A stretch of 64,000 nt of DNA from Limnanthes douglasii subsp. nivea. Lineage: Eukaryota > Streptophyta > Magnoliopsida > Brassicales > Limnanthaceae. Positions 9,428 to 20,500 of the stretch are shown piece after piece; position 1 is the stretch's first letter; every line of letters begins with the position of its first letter. The DNA is taken from the NCBI GenBank assembly GCA_036936605.1, contig JAUPFV010000005.1:49930742-49994741 (forward strand), given 5' to 3'. The notes under the pieces are model-generated. The model had not been told where the DNA came from, searched no databases, and was given only the letters and a program-made list of their open reading frames with translations. The translations under genes and the position numbers were made by a program.

Positions 9428-11566
9428 ATGAATTCAAAACGTAGAAATACTGGGATAAACCCACCATCTAATGTGGATCTCAATACCATGGATGATTTTT
9501 CTACAGAATTCCCTCACGTTGACACACTCTCCTCCCGCGAAAGTGGTGGTGGAAGTACTAGTGGGGGGAGATCTCGTAAGAAAACATCTTGGATTTGGAA
9601 TCACTATACTCTATCAGAAGATGGTTTGTTTTGTATTTGTAAAGAGTGCAATAAACGTTATCTTCACGTAAGTGGATCTAGAAATATGGGCACTAGCACT
9701 ATGGTAAAACATTTAACGAAACATGAAATATATGATCCTACAAAACCTAACCCAACTAATGTTTGCACGAACCCTCAAACAGGTCTTCCTTTTGAGTTTA
9801 ACCACGATACGTATAGGGAAGAAACAATGATTTATGCAGTCGGTAGTTTACAACCATTTAGTTTTGGGGATTCTTGGAGATACGAAAATTGGATGCAAGT
9901 TGGGGTAAACCCACAGGCAACACGCATTCCACGTACCTTTTTGCGATCGCTAGCCTTTAAATATTATTTACAAAGAAAAAAAGAGATTATTCAAACTATG
10001 CAGACTTTGCCATGGAATGTTTCGATTACTAGTGACATAGCTACTTTTACTGATTTAGATATGATATGTGTTACCCTCCATTGGATGGACGCCCAATGGG
10101 TCCTCCAAAGGAGAATTATATGGTTTGAATCAATTGGGAAGCATACCGCACAAATAATTAGGGAGAGTATGACTGAATGCATGAATGTTTATGGCATTAA
10201 AAACAAGATTATGTCTATTTCGTTGGATAATGCATCTTCTAATATTAGTGCTATAACATATCTTATAGCAGATTGCAATCCTCCTTTTCCAAAATTGTTT
10301 CACACCAAATGTTTATGCCACGTACTTCAATTAATTGCGAAAGAAGGAATACGTAAGGTTCAGGGTGATTATATTACCCCTATAAAAAATGGGATCCTAT
10401 TTTGCTCGACATCCGCTGCTAAAAAAAGAGCTTTTAAAACACTTGTTCTTTCAAATGGGAAAAAATATAAGAAACTTTTATTAGATGTCGAAACTAGATG
10501 GAATTCTACTTACACAATGCTTGCACGTGCGCATGTTTTTAAAGAAGAGATATCGACGCTTTATAATACATATCGTGAAACACCAATTGAACCAGATCAT
10601 TGGAAATTTTGTGCACACATGTTAAGATTTTTAAGACTTTTTAAAGAAAACACCCTAACCTTTTCTTCACAAAATCAACCTAATGCTCATTTGGCCCTTT
10701 TCACGATTGCTAATCTTGCCATGCATATGGATGAATTTAAATCACATTATGCATGCGTAGACATGGTGCCTGGAATGGAATATAAGTTCACAAAGTATTT
10801 TCATCCAATCCCTGATAGTTATTCATTTGCTTGCCTTTTAGATCCTTTTTCACGAAAAGAAAAATTTGAATTGCTAGTTGATTGCTTTTATAAATCTGTA
10901 CGGTTTCCTACAGATATACCACCGACCGAACCAATTGACCCTCAAGGGTATATTAGCGGTATATATGATAGTTTGTATAATATCTATGATAAGTATGCTG
11001 CAAGATATAGATCAAATACATCTACAAATGTAAGCAGTAGTAACAATAGGGGTAGAGGGAGAAATACTAACTATATTCGATTGGCAATGTTACGAAACAA
11101 CAATGTTACAGAAACCCCTCAATCTGATAATGAGTTGTATAGATATTGGACCACTAGGTTTGACTTTACGAATTATCAAGACCAAGGTATTGAAGATATC
11201 ATACGATGGTGGGGTACCAAAACTGAAGAGTTTCCTATTCTTTGCAGGATTGTTAAAGAGATTTATGCTATACCTATGTCTACAGTTGCAAGTGAGTGTG
11301 CTTTCAGCCAAGCGAGGTTGCAATACACGACTAAGAGAACAAGATTGACGGGCAAAGCACTTGGAGTGCTTGTGGCAGTTAAGGATTGGACAGCGGCGGA
11401 TAAAAGGATGCAAGACATAGAGTTCAGAGACGAAGTGAACGTAGACGACATCTTCGAAGATTATCCGGATGATTACGAAGATATACTTGAACAAGAAATT
11501 GCGGAAGAAAACGAAAATGACGACGAAGATTTTACTTACGAAGAAGACGAAGCTGGAGATGAATGA
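9428..11566 (+). CDS. hAT transposase, 712 aa
   Basis: DNA-cutting and joining enzyme of the element. I chose the ATG at 9428 (MNSKRRN). The upstream in-frame ATG at 9368 adds a hydrophobic 20-residue lead next to a variable A-run, which is unlikely. Order: BED-type zinc finger at about residues 54-99 (C71, C74, H95, H99); RNase H-like core with TSDIAT (D203), SLDNASSN (D267), CLCHVLQLI (295-303) and ETRWNS (R357 W358); a middle region with YKFTKYF and LLDPFSRKEKF; and the hATC dimerisation domain at about 591-655 containing IPMSTVASECAFS. E623 in that motif is a plausible third acidic catalytic residue. The tail is strongly acidic. Single exon, no stops, so probably functional. Confidence 0.95.
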   Translation: MNSKRRNTGINPPSNVDLNTMDDFSTEFPHVDTLSSRESGGGSTSGGRSRKKTSWIWNHYTLSEDGLFCICKECNKRYLHVSGSRNMGTSTMVKHLTKHEIYDPTKPNPTNVCTNPQTGLPFEFNHDTYREETMIYAVGSLQPFSFGDSWRYENWMQVGVNPQATRIPRTFLRSLAFKYYLQRKKEIIQTMQTLPWNVSITSDIATFTDLDMICVTLHWMDAQWVLQRRIIWFESIGKHTAQIIRESMTECMNVYGIKNKIMSISLDNASSNISAITYLIADCNPPFPKLFHTKCLCHVLQLIAKEGIRKVQGDYITPIKNGILFCSTSAAKKRAFKTLVLSNGKKYKKLLLDVETRWNSTYTMLARAHVFKEEISTLYNTYRETPIEPDHWKFCAHMLRFLRLFKENTLTFSSQNQPNAHLALFTIANLAMHMDEFKSHYACVDMVPGMEYKFTKYFHPIPDSYSFACLLDPFSRKEKFELLVDCFYKSVRFPTDIPPTEPIDPQGYISGIYDSLYNIYDKYAARYRSNTSTNVSSSNNRGRGRNTNYIRLAMLRNNNVTETPQSDNELYRYWTTRFDFTNYQDQGIEDIIRWWGTKTEEFPILCRIVKEIYAIPMSTVASECAFSQARLQYTTKRTRLTGKALGVLVAVKDWTAADKRMQDIEFRDEVNVDDIFEDYPDDYEDILEQEIAEENENDDEDFTYEEDEAGDE

Positions 11567-12126
11567 TGTTTGTAATAGTTTTTTGCTATTTTGTATTGTA
11601 ATTTGAAAATATTTGTACAACTCCTGGCCCGCACGAGTATAAACTGTGAACGGCTAAATTATCCAAAAATGACTTTACCTTTTATTATAACAACAACAAA
11701 TGTATTATGAAATACTTATAACTTCATAAGATCTAATTTTGGTTTAAAAAATAATAACAAACACTTGTAAAATTTAAAACCAAATCACAATAGTAATCAA
11801 AATGTAATATTAAAATTATAACCGTAGAATTTGTAATATTTTAACATGATAAGATATAGTTTTGGTTTGTATTAGATCTAAAAACATAATAATAATATTC
11901 AAAATGTGATAATAACATAAGTAATATTTAAAATTTTGGACTATATAATAATTACAACACTAAAAAACTTAATAACCAAAACAAATTAATATTAACAAAA
12001 ATGTAATAATAATTCTATAATAATATGCAATATCTCAATATTTTTTAAATATAACATTTTGGATATAAAATAAATAAAATCAGCATAATATTTACCAATA
12101 AACCACCGGTTTTTTACAAATAAACC
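11567..12126. other. AT-rich non-coding hAT interior, right side
   Basis: Transposase 3' UTR and AT-rich DNA up to the 3' subterminal array. No ORF recognised. Confidence 0.6.
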
Positions 12127-12129
12127 GTG

Positions 12130-12315
12130 GTTTCGCAGTCCTGCCGGGTTGCGGTCTCGGCGGGTTGCGGTCTCGGCGGGTTGCGGTCTCGGCGGGTTGC
12201 GGTCCTGGCGGGTTGCTCCTTATGCGGTCTCGGCGGGTTGCGGTCTCGGCGGGTTGCGGTCTCGGCGGGTTGCAGTCCTAATGGGCCAGTTTCGCAGGTA
12301 GACCGCCAGTTCTTA
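12130..12315. repeat. 3' subterminal 16-bp tandem array (hAT copy 1)
   Basis: About eight units of gggttgcggtctcggc and variants, in two runs split by ctccttatgcggtc. Then come taatgggccagtttcgcag and gaccgccagttc, matching the 5' end in direct rather than inverted orientation. Confidence 0.85.
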
Positions 12316-12365
12316 AGCAGGTTGTCAGCTTTGAACCATGGTTCCTGAACCATTAGACACCTCTA

Positions 12366-12373
12366 GTTATCAG
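12366..12373. repeat. 8-bp target site duplication, right (hAT copy 1)
   Basis: gttatcag, identical to 6292-6299. Confidence 0.95.
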
Positions 12374-12392
12374 AACCTAGAATATAACTCAT

Positions 12393-12394
12393 AA

Positions 12395-12440
<46 letters not shown>

Positions 12441-12441
12441 T
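12393..12441. repeat. (ATT)n microsatellite
   Basis: About 16 ATT units immediately right of the hAT insertion site. Confidence 0.9.
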
Positions 12442-12499
12442 AATTTAGAAAATATAAAAGAAGCGTTTATATTTTTAAAATAAGTGTTAGTTTACGGTG

Positions 12500-13672
12500 A
12501 TCAGTGGTCACGTGGTTCTCGTGATCAGAGGTTTGTCACGGGTCCAATTGCCTCACATGTCTTTAGACCGAGAGACGACTCTCATTTGTTGCGGCATATC
12601 ACGGGTCTAATAGCCATCACATGTCTATGTCTTACACAGACAGACTCATCTTACGTGACGACACGTTTTCATGTCACGGGTCTGATATGTTTTGTTTGTT
12701 GTTCCTATAAATTAAGCTTCCAGATAGAAGATAGAAGCACTTTTATTATTCGTTACCAGTTTTCAGTTGTATCAAAAACCAACTTTTTCATTCTCTTTTG
12801 TTGAGTATCTCTGAACCCAAATGGTGTGAGTTCAGTTTAATATTTTATTTGTCATTATTTTGTTTTCTAACTTTCGCTTGAGTCTATTTTCTTAACCTGT
12901 TGTTATTCCGTCATTGAATTTTAAGAGCTAATATTGCCCTCTCTTTTTTTTTTTTTATCTAAAATTTTGAAAGGTTTTAGATTGTAAAAATGTTTGCAGC
13001 ACAAAAAAAAATGTGTAATTACGGAAGCTCATATGCTCATTACAATGACGGACAAAAATACTATTTACAGGTATCAACATTTATTCGATAAAAGACAGTT
13101 AATTCAAATTTTTTTAGGAGAACACACATTCTCATTTCTTGATAACAGGTTGCAACTTGGTTTCGGCTATTATAGACTTGCATGCACGGTCTATATGATG
13201 TGTTATAGTCGGACCAAAATCAAAATTGTATGATATGATAAGAGTTTCAAAATATACTTTCATAGGTTTTATTTAGTGTGAGCACGTCACATGATCGAAT
13301 ATGTAACACGTTATTCATTTACAAACTCTTATTAAGGATTTCAAAGCCAATATTGCTCAATTCTTTTTTTTTTCTCTCATTATTCTATCTAATGCTTTGA
13401 AGTTTTTTCTATATCTAGTAATTGATTTATTTTTTATTTAAATTTTTTCTATCACTATACACGCAGATTTGTAACACAAAGAAAAAATGTAACAAAAGCT
13501 CAAACCGGCGGACAGGGAATATGAGATTCGCGTGTGTCAGCATTTTGATAAATCAAAAACTTTCTTCCGGTAAGAAATACTCTACTTTTCTTATTTTGGA
13601 TCACCTGAGAAGATTGACACAGTAATTTTTTTTTTTTTATCTTCTTCGAATTTTTTCAAGTAATCAAGTGGG
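12500..13672 (+). other. Gene-like 5' flank of unknown identity
   Basis: A tcacgtggt (G-box core) lies near 12508, and cacgggtc recurs at about 12538, 12600 and 12676. Then comes cctataaatta (TATA-like, about 12704) and a pyrimidine-rich stretch. Exon-like pieces at 12998-13070 and 13468-13571 have AG before and GT after them. I do not recognise a protein. This could be the eroded 5' part of a host gene or of the P450 locus downstream. Confidence 0.3.
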
Positions 13673-13801
13673 ATGGCCACCACCACCACTGGAAACCAAT
13701 TTAAAGAAGTATCTCCGGCCCTTAAGATGGAGGGCTATCTTTTGAAACCAATTTTGACTTGGTCAACCGATTTTGAAGCAAGTGGTGTTTCATTAAAATA
13801 A
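13673..13801 (+). CDS. Small ORF, 42 aa, unknown
   Basis: Short ORF starting atggccaccaccaccac, reading MATTTTGNQFKEVSPALKMEG and onward to a TAA. The GC content is better than its surroundings. No family recognised. It may be an exon piece rather than a gene. Confidence 0.2.
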   Translation: MATTTTGNQFKEVSPALKMEGYLLKPILTWSTDFEASGVSLK

Positions 13802-14437
13802 TGAGTTTTTAATATCAACCCTAATCAAAGTTAGTGCCCTAGAATTCAGATTTTAACTGTAGACAAATCTATGGTTCAATTAAAAAAGTTTCAATAAGTA
13901 CATGTTTATTTTTTGTGGGTGGCTTATTGAATATATTATTGGTCCAAGAAAGGACCAGTCTTTGATGTCATTATTTAATGTTTTTATTTTTCTAGTTGAC
14001 TGTCCAGTACGGTGAAAGTAGCTTCGAACTGCTTCTCTGCTGTGTTGCCCATCCAATATACAAAACTTTTAAACTTATTGAACTTTTAATGCTTTCACTG
14101 TCCAGTACGGTGAAAGCATGTTTCCGCTTTAATACAAAACTTTTGTTGTCGGGACACTTTTTAACTTTTAAGCTCACATTAGACTTTTAAGGATTTAGAT
14201 TTGAAATTGAAATTGTGCAGGGTCGGTGTACACATACACGATGGGGGCATCAACATCTGTTTGTTAATGAGCCAGAGCTAGTGAAGGGACTCAACCTATT
14301 CACCTCCTTGGATTTAGGCAAAGTCACTAAAAGTCTCGGCCCTTTTCTTGGCACCGGCATCATCAGGTCCAACGGCCACCACTGGAAGCAACAAAGAAAG
14401 ATTGTGGCACCCGAGTTCCACGGGGACACAGTCAAGG

Positions 14438-14438
14438 T

Positions 14439-14516
<78 letters not shown>
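14438..14516. repeat. (AT)n microsatellite in P450 intron
   Basis: About 38 AT dinucleotides directly after the splice donor of P450 piece 1. Confidence 0.95.
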
Positions 14517-14518
<2 letters not shown>

Positions 14519-14694
14519 TCCTTCAATTTTTATCCGATGGTCTATATACGATATATTAATTTTGAACTTGTTTTATATATAGGGTATTGTAGGGATAATC
14601 GTGGAATCGGTGGAGCCAATGATAAGAGAATGGGAGGAAAGAGTTGAGATGCAAAATGGGGAGGAAGCCGATATAAGGGTCGATATGGTATTGA

Positions 14695-15440
14695 TGGATC
14701 CACATGGGTTTCGAGGGAACTAGGGTTTTGTGGTAGAACTAAAAGAGCTGGAATTTGAGTAACAAGATCTTGATGAATCATCTCCGATGAATTTGTAAGG
14801 TTGTTCATCATCTCGATCATTAGTGCGTTTCTTTGGCTAGCAATGGCTAATTCTTGTGTCCGTAGCTGATAATCTTTATCCATCTTCTCCAATTCTTGTT
14901 TCTTCCAAGCATCTTCCATTTCGATTCTCTCTTTTTCTCTCTTGTTCAAATCTCCAATAAGTCTATTGTTCATCTCTTCTTGCCGATCCATCATTCTCTT
15001 CACGAATTTCTCGCAAAATATTTCCAACTCCTTGACCTCCTCCTTCTTATTGCTTCTTCTCTTCCTTGTCTTGTTTTCTATTTCCCCATTCACAATAGTT
15101 GGATCAACCACTGTTCCTCCACCACCACCGCCTTGTTCTTGTAATCACCTCTTTGCTGTTTATTATTAGGATGATGATTAACTTCACTTGGCTTTTCCCA
15201 TGTCTTCTCCTTCTTCTTGTTGTGAGCTAAACCAGGATTGACAACAACACTAGGGTTTTGTTGATTATAAAGAACTTCAAGCTCACTAGCGATTCTATTA
15301 TTGTTGGTGTGGTTGTTGTTGTTCTTGGGGATGCTCTGCATGTTGTTCATGAAGTATTTTCTTTCTTCCTCTTCAAATTTCTCTTTGCACCTCTCAGCAT
15401 CTCTTGGGTACCCTAGCTCTGTCAACTTTCTGCACCCATT
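14695..15440 (-). pseudogene. Trihelix (GT-type) transcription factor fragment
   Basis: Minus-strand remnant of a plant trihelix gene. From 15436 leftward it reads CRKLTELGYPRDAERCKEKF then EEEERKYF, the C-terminal helix of the GT DNA-binding fold. Asn-rich linkers follow. After a frameshift near 15150 comes ELEIFCEKFVKRMMDRQEEM, then KKQELEKMDKDYQLRTQELA, the helical region that precedes the second trihelix in GT-2-like factors. The N-terminal trihelix and the second DNA-binding domain are missing. The fragment sits between two pieces of a P450 gene on the other strand, with abrupt ends near 14695 and 15440. It is not expected to make a functional factor. Confidence 0.7.
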
Positions 15441-15483
15441 AAATTTAATCATGTATTGTTTTGGAAGCTCTTATGCGGAAGGC

Positions 15484-15573
15484 AAACACATTTTCTCAAA
15501 GCTGCGGACTATCCAACTAGCCATCACCAAACACATTTTCTCAAAGCTGAGGACTATCCAACTAGCCATCACC
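15484..15573 (+). repeat. 45-bp tandem duplication in P450 exon
   Basis: Two units beginning at 15484 and 15529 differ at one base (gctgcgg/gctgagg). They duplicate 15 residues (HIFSKLRTIQLAITK) in frame within P450 piece 3. Confidence 0.9.
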
Positions 15574-15959
15574 AAACACAGCTTCCTATTTGGCGTCACT
15601 TCCTTCAGGTACATACATCTGCTTCTTTCATACTGTCAATATGTTATTAGGCATATTAAGGGTGAAATTTTGTTTTCATAATCTAACTGTATGCGGGTTT
15701 TGGACACATACAGGGACATGCTATATGGGAGGATGAGGAAAATAAAGATAGGAAAACTAGAGAAAGAGATCGACACACTTATTTGGGAGACAAAGGCATC
15801 AAGATTTCTTAAAGATTTTATGCTGCTTATACTTGAGAAGACAGCGGCAAAAATATTTAGTAAGGGAAAAGTGAGGTTGAAAACTTTGGCTGATGATGGT
15901 TTCGTTCTCACTATAACACCTTATCCGAGTACTACTAGTACTAAGTCGTAACAGTATGT

Positions 15960-16930
15960 TTGCAGAGAGTTCTTACCACTCACTTTTTTTTATATAGATA
16001 TCAAGCTGTTATAGAGAGTATTTACCATTTTCTCGTAGAATTTAGAATTTAAGATACATTTTGATCACCAATTAATTTAAGAATATATTTCTCTCAATAA
16101 CAGTTACCAACCGATCAATGAACCAATTTTCATCATATTCATATTAATAATACAACCAACTTCAATAACAAAAATATGTAATATTAATAATACGAGAAAC
16201 TTCAATTAAATATATGCAAATTGATAGAAATGAAAGTTAAGCTAAGAAAAGACTACGGATATTGGCTTAGTTGTAAGACTCTTCCATCGGGGCCGGTGGT
16301 TGTATTGGTTCGAAATTTCGAACCATCTATTTTATATTTTTCTTTTAACCCACCTTCAAGCTACTTTTATTTTTCTTTTCTAGTTGCAGTTCTGATATAT
16401 TTAATTATATTCTATCCGATTTTATTTATTTTAAATTACGATTTCATCTATATCATTTTAGATAATACCGATTCCGGAAGGTTTTATAGTTTATATTTTA
16501 ATATCGCAACTAATATTAAATATTTTTAAAAATATGGTCTACCATCTTAATCCACCAATAAGATGGAGGCTAAACTTTTCTTTATATTAATTGTAAAATA
16601 CGTATTTTTTGAAGAATGAATCATCGTTAAGCTTGTGTTGTTAAGACAAAAACAAAACTAAAGCTGCAAAACTAATGTGTGGAGTTATGATATTGAGAGA
16701 CAGAAGATATCGAAAAAATTGATCACTTGATTAGTAAATAAGAGTATCGGTAAAAAAAATTAGTTGCAATCATTAACAAAATGACATAGTAATATGAAAA
16801 GATGAAAGCATCAACAAAGTATATATCTTTTAACTGAAGGTAAAAAAAATTAAAGATATTAAGATATTCGAGAAAAATATTATACATTACTAAATTGCTT
16901 AGGGCGGTTAAGAGATAAAATAGTCATTTT
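15960..16930. other. AT-rich intergenic, no gene seen
   Basis: No coding sequence recognised. It includes a perfect 18-bp palindrome, ggttcgaaatttcgaacc, near 16308. Confidence 0.45.
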
Positions 16931-16939
16931 TAATAGTCA

Positions 16940-17216
16940 TTTATAATCAATGGTCGACGCTCGTGTGGTTTATTTCGTCTAAGGGTAATTTTGTAAAGTG
17001 TTTTGGATGTTTTGTGGAATTTAATGTTTAGAGTAGTGAGTAGTGAGATAATTAAGTTGTGTGCAAGTAATAAATTTCTGATTACCCTCGTTAATGAAAG
17101 TGGTTGGGGTATTTATACTTAATTACTGACCCATGGACTTATTGGGTCAGATCTTGAAGTCGGATCAAGTTCAATGACCCATTAGTAATCTGGTTTGAAG
17201 TGACCAACAACTAGCT
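16940..17216 (-). repeat. Partial LTR of the G4 gypsy family
   Basis: The minus strand matches the inner two-thirds of the G4 LTRs. It includes gctagttgttggtcacttc, gtataaatacccc (LTR TATA box) and aaaacatccaaaacacttta. Homologous stretches are at 47599-47793 and 57130-57410. The start of the LTR is missing and no internal region is attached, so this is a solo or truncated LTR. Confidence 0.75.
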
Positions 17217-17549
17217 TAAAGAAAGTACAAATGATCCTATCAAATGACATTAATGAATATCTAAGTGAAAAAATTATGGGATTTCATGAGGAGAGAAATA
17301 TTAAAAAAAATTAACAACTTGAAGAGAAGAGAATCATTTGAGCTCGAAATCAGTTGATGGTGTATATAATTGTTTTGTCTGCATCTTCAAAAGTCTTCTT
17401 AGTAGGTATTAAAAGCTTTTCTCGATCTTAGATTTCTCGATCTCGATCTCAGTCGCAGAATGAAGCTAAGCTGCAATTTGAATAGCATGTATGTATTACT
17501 TCTATAATTGATTTTACTCAATTTAGAAAAGAAAATTAGGGTAAAATCC

Positions 17550-20500
17550 TTATACTTCCCTGAGAAAGCTGGTCTCTAGACTGTCTAGTAGAGAGATGGT
17601 TTTTAGCTGATTAGGGATGTTATTTATGTCTATGTCTACTTTGTATTTGTACTTGTTTGTCCATCTTGTGAGCCAATCTGCTGTTGCATTTTGCTCTATG
17701 TTAATGTGTATGATAGTCATAGTAGATGTAATGAGTTCCGTACAGTACTTGAGTATAGACATTAGAAACCAATTAGATTTGTTAGTTAAAATCATTGTTA
17801 GTAAGAGTTTGGATTCTGTTTTAATGTTTATATTTTGGACTTTAAGCTTGAAACATAAGAGGACTCTGTTTACCATATATTCTTCATGTTGCTGCTTTAA
17901 TTTCACCTTTATAGTCCCTAATGATAGCACTTCCACATGATTCCCGAGATATTAAAGATGAGGCATCAATGTTTAACTTTATTCTTGATGTAGTTTGTAG
18001 TGTCCATTGAGTAGCAATTGGTTTGTTAGATTTCTTAAGATGATTGAAGCAACCGAAATCATAGGCTAGAGAGGAATCATTAGCCCAGAATTTATGTTTT
18101 AGTAAGTTTTCCATGTCCAAGCTAAGAACTACATTATTAATAAGGTTAATAATAACACTTGGAGTCATCTCTTGTTGGTTGTGCTTCTTTACATTTCTAG
18201 ATTTACATATGAACCAATAGATGATGGCTAGCAAAGTGTTTTTTATATGTTTCTTAGTTTTGGCAGGTTAAAACCATTTTCTAACAACGTGTGTAAGACA
18301 CATATATTTTCCAATGTGTATGTTGAACATACTGCTGAAATGTGACCATATTATCTAGGAACTATCACATTGAACAAAAAGTGTGTTGAACTGTTTCAAT
18401 ATTATTAAAAAATTGACACTTGGAAGCTAAGGCAATTTTTGTTTTCTTTGTAATATGGTATCCACTGAAACCCAGTTGTGTAGAAGCCTTCATAGTAAGA
18501 ACGAAAAATTATTAGGTATGATATTACTCCATAGTATTGATAACAGCATTGAAGTAGAACCTTTACTTTTTAAAGCATTCCAAGTATCTTTAAATGCAAA
18601 AGTTCATAAATCAGAAGCTAGCCATAGAATTTTATCTTCTGTAGAAAGCTTAATTGAAATTTTTTGGATTCGGTTGAAATCCAGATGAGTTACAGGGCGT
18701 TGAAGCCTTGAAATGTCCCATTCATTAGACATTCATAATTGAATTACTTTAACTGATTGATACCAAGAGTTGTTTGTCTTTCCAGAATGATCAATGAGAG
18801 GTTTTTTGTTATACCAACAATCAAGCCAAAAATCATAATTCCTTTAACCTATAGACCAATTAATGAAATCTTCTCCTCTATTTCTAATTTCTAGCAGCCT
18901 TTTCGATATCTGTGACCTTTTATTGATTAGCTGAACTTGTATTGGATGTGCATTGTAGCAGTAAATAACATGCATCACATTGGACCAGAAGCTTTTATTA
19001 AATTTCAGCCATAACTTGCATGAATAAGTTAATTGAATTTCTTCAAATTTTCTAACGTTTAATCCTTCTTCAGTGTAGGGCATACTGATTTTACTCAGCT
19101 AGCCCAAGCAATAGATTTGTGATGATTAGAGGAACCCCAAAGGTAGATGCTACATATAACTTCAAGTATTTTGAGGATGGAGCTTGGGATTATTAAGTGT
19201 TGAAGATGATATATATATATGAATAACTGTGAGTACAGATTGTAGGAGAATAAGCATGCAACCAAAGGAAAGCAAGGTATGGTCACAATCATAGATTCTC
19301 TTTCTCGGCTGGTGATAATATCCTCATAATGTATGGTTGTATTCATGTTAGAGATAGTTTCTCCAAATTACTTCATAGGGAATTTAATTTACTTGAAACT
19401 TGTTGAGTGTTGAATATATATAGCTCTATTTATAGGAGAAGAAGTAGGAAGAGAAAAGAAAGACTTCTCTGTATTGATTAGTTGTCTAGTTTTCTCTTGA
19501 TAATTTGTTTGAAATCTGTGTAATAGATCAACATTAGATTTAACAGCATTAGAGAAAATGATAATATCATCAACATAAGATAGACAAGGGTAGCAATGTT
19601 TCTCAATATTTTATATATCATACTAGGATGTTCTTGCATTAGTTTATTTAACCCTATTATAATAAACTCTTGGGATATGATAAAAAGAGTATGAGATATG
19701 AGATCTCATTGTCTAATTTCATTTGATTTAAAATAACCTTTTGCTTCTCCATTAATGCAAATAGATAAGTGAACAATGTTAATTGAATTCATTACCAGCT
19801 CAATGAGCCTGCAATTAAAACCAAAGCTAGTTATAATTTTTTTTATAAAAGAAAAATGAGACTCTATCAAAAGCTTTAGATAGTTCTCGTTTGAGTATGA
19901 GGTTTCCATCTTTACTATTTTTGTCAATATTAAAAGCCAACTCTTTAGAGAGTAATATACTTTCTTGAACGCTTCTTCCTTTAACAAAACCACTATGTTC
20001 AACAGAGATTACTTTAGGATGAAGATCAGAAATTCTATCACTTATGATTATCGACATTATCCTATTAAAAACATTACAGACGCTTATAGGTCTATAGTCA
20101 TTCCAGCTTTTAAGATCTATCTTTTTAGGAATTAGACAAATTAAAGTGTCATATGCCCCACTATGAGCTAATTCACCATTGAAAAAACTCTAATAGTAGA
20201 TCATAGATCAATGCCAATGATATGCCAATATTTATGATAGAAGTTTATATTAAAACCATCCATATCATAAGCACTAGTAGGATTAAGAGTTGTAATAGAG
20301 TTAACAATGTCCTGATCAGTAGGAGGCATCATTAATTTGATGTTATCCTCTGTTGTGACTAGACTTGGAATAATTTCTTGTATAGATTCATAATCTATTG
20401 AGCTGTGGTTGTCAGTAAGAAGATTGCTGAAGTGGTTTAGTGCTGAGATTTCCAGTTCTTTAGCTTCATAGATACAATTGTTCTTAATGTCTTGAATGCC

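Larger units (their letters stand above)
6300..12365 (+). mobile_element. Complete hAT DNA transposon, copy 1 (6066 bp, two divergent genes)
   Basis: Termini are tagaggtgtc at 6300 and its inverse gacacctcta ending at 12365, flanked by the perfect 8-bp duplication gttatcag. The element carries a hAT transposase (+, 9428-11566) and a second intact ORF (-, 7123-8610). They are transcribed away from each other from a GC-rich hairpin-bearing interval. The outer inverted repeat is short (10 bp perfect, then partly matching). 16-bp tandem arrays lie inside each end. Both genes are open, so the copy may be autonomous. Strand is given by the transposase. A second copy starts at 60350. Confidence 0.95.
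14221..15952 (+). pseudogene. CYP714-like cytochrome P450 pseudogene, interrupted
   Basis: Exon pieces of a plant P450 resembling the CYP714 group, a family with gibberellin-modifying members. Piece 1 (14221-14436, after a cag acceptor): HLFVNEPELVKGLNLF, then GTGIIRSNGHHWKQQRKIV and APEFHGDTVK, followed by a gtgact donor. Piece 2 (14583 to about 14688): GIVGIIVESVEPMIREWEER, then breaks off. Piece 3 (about 15455-15608): CFGSSYAEGKHIFSKLRT, then SFLFGVTSFR and a donor. Piece 4 (from 15714): KIGKLEKEIDTLIWETK and KDFMLLILE, then divergent to a stop near 15950. The membrane anchor, I-helix, ExxR and heme Cys regions are absent. Between pieces 2 and 3 lies antisense trihelix DNA. Confidence 0.75.

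Noticed and set aside
15714..15952. Separate small gene of 86 residues at 15691-15951
   Set aside because: Its central part (KLEKEIDTLIWETK, KDFMLLILE) continues the P450 exon order, so it is the last P450 piece read from an intronic ATG.
16308..16325. Perfect palindrome ggttcgaaatttcgaacc as a tRNA T-arm or regulatory site
   Set aside because: No acceptor, D or anticodon stems nearby, and no gene next to it. Probably chance in AT-rich DNA.
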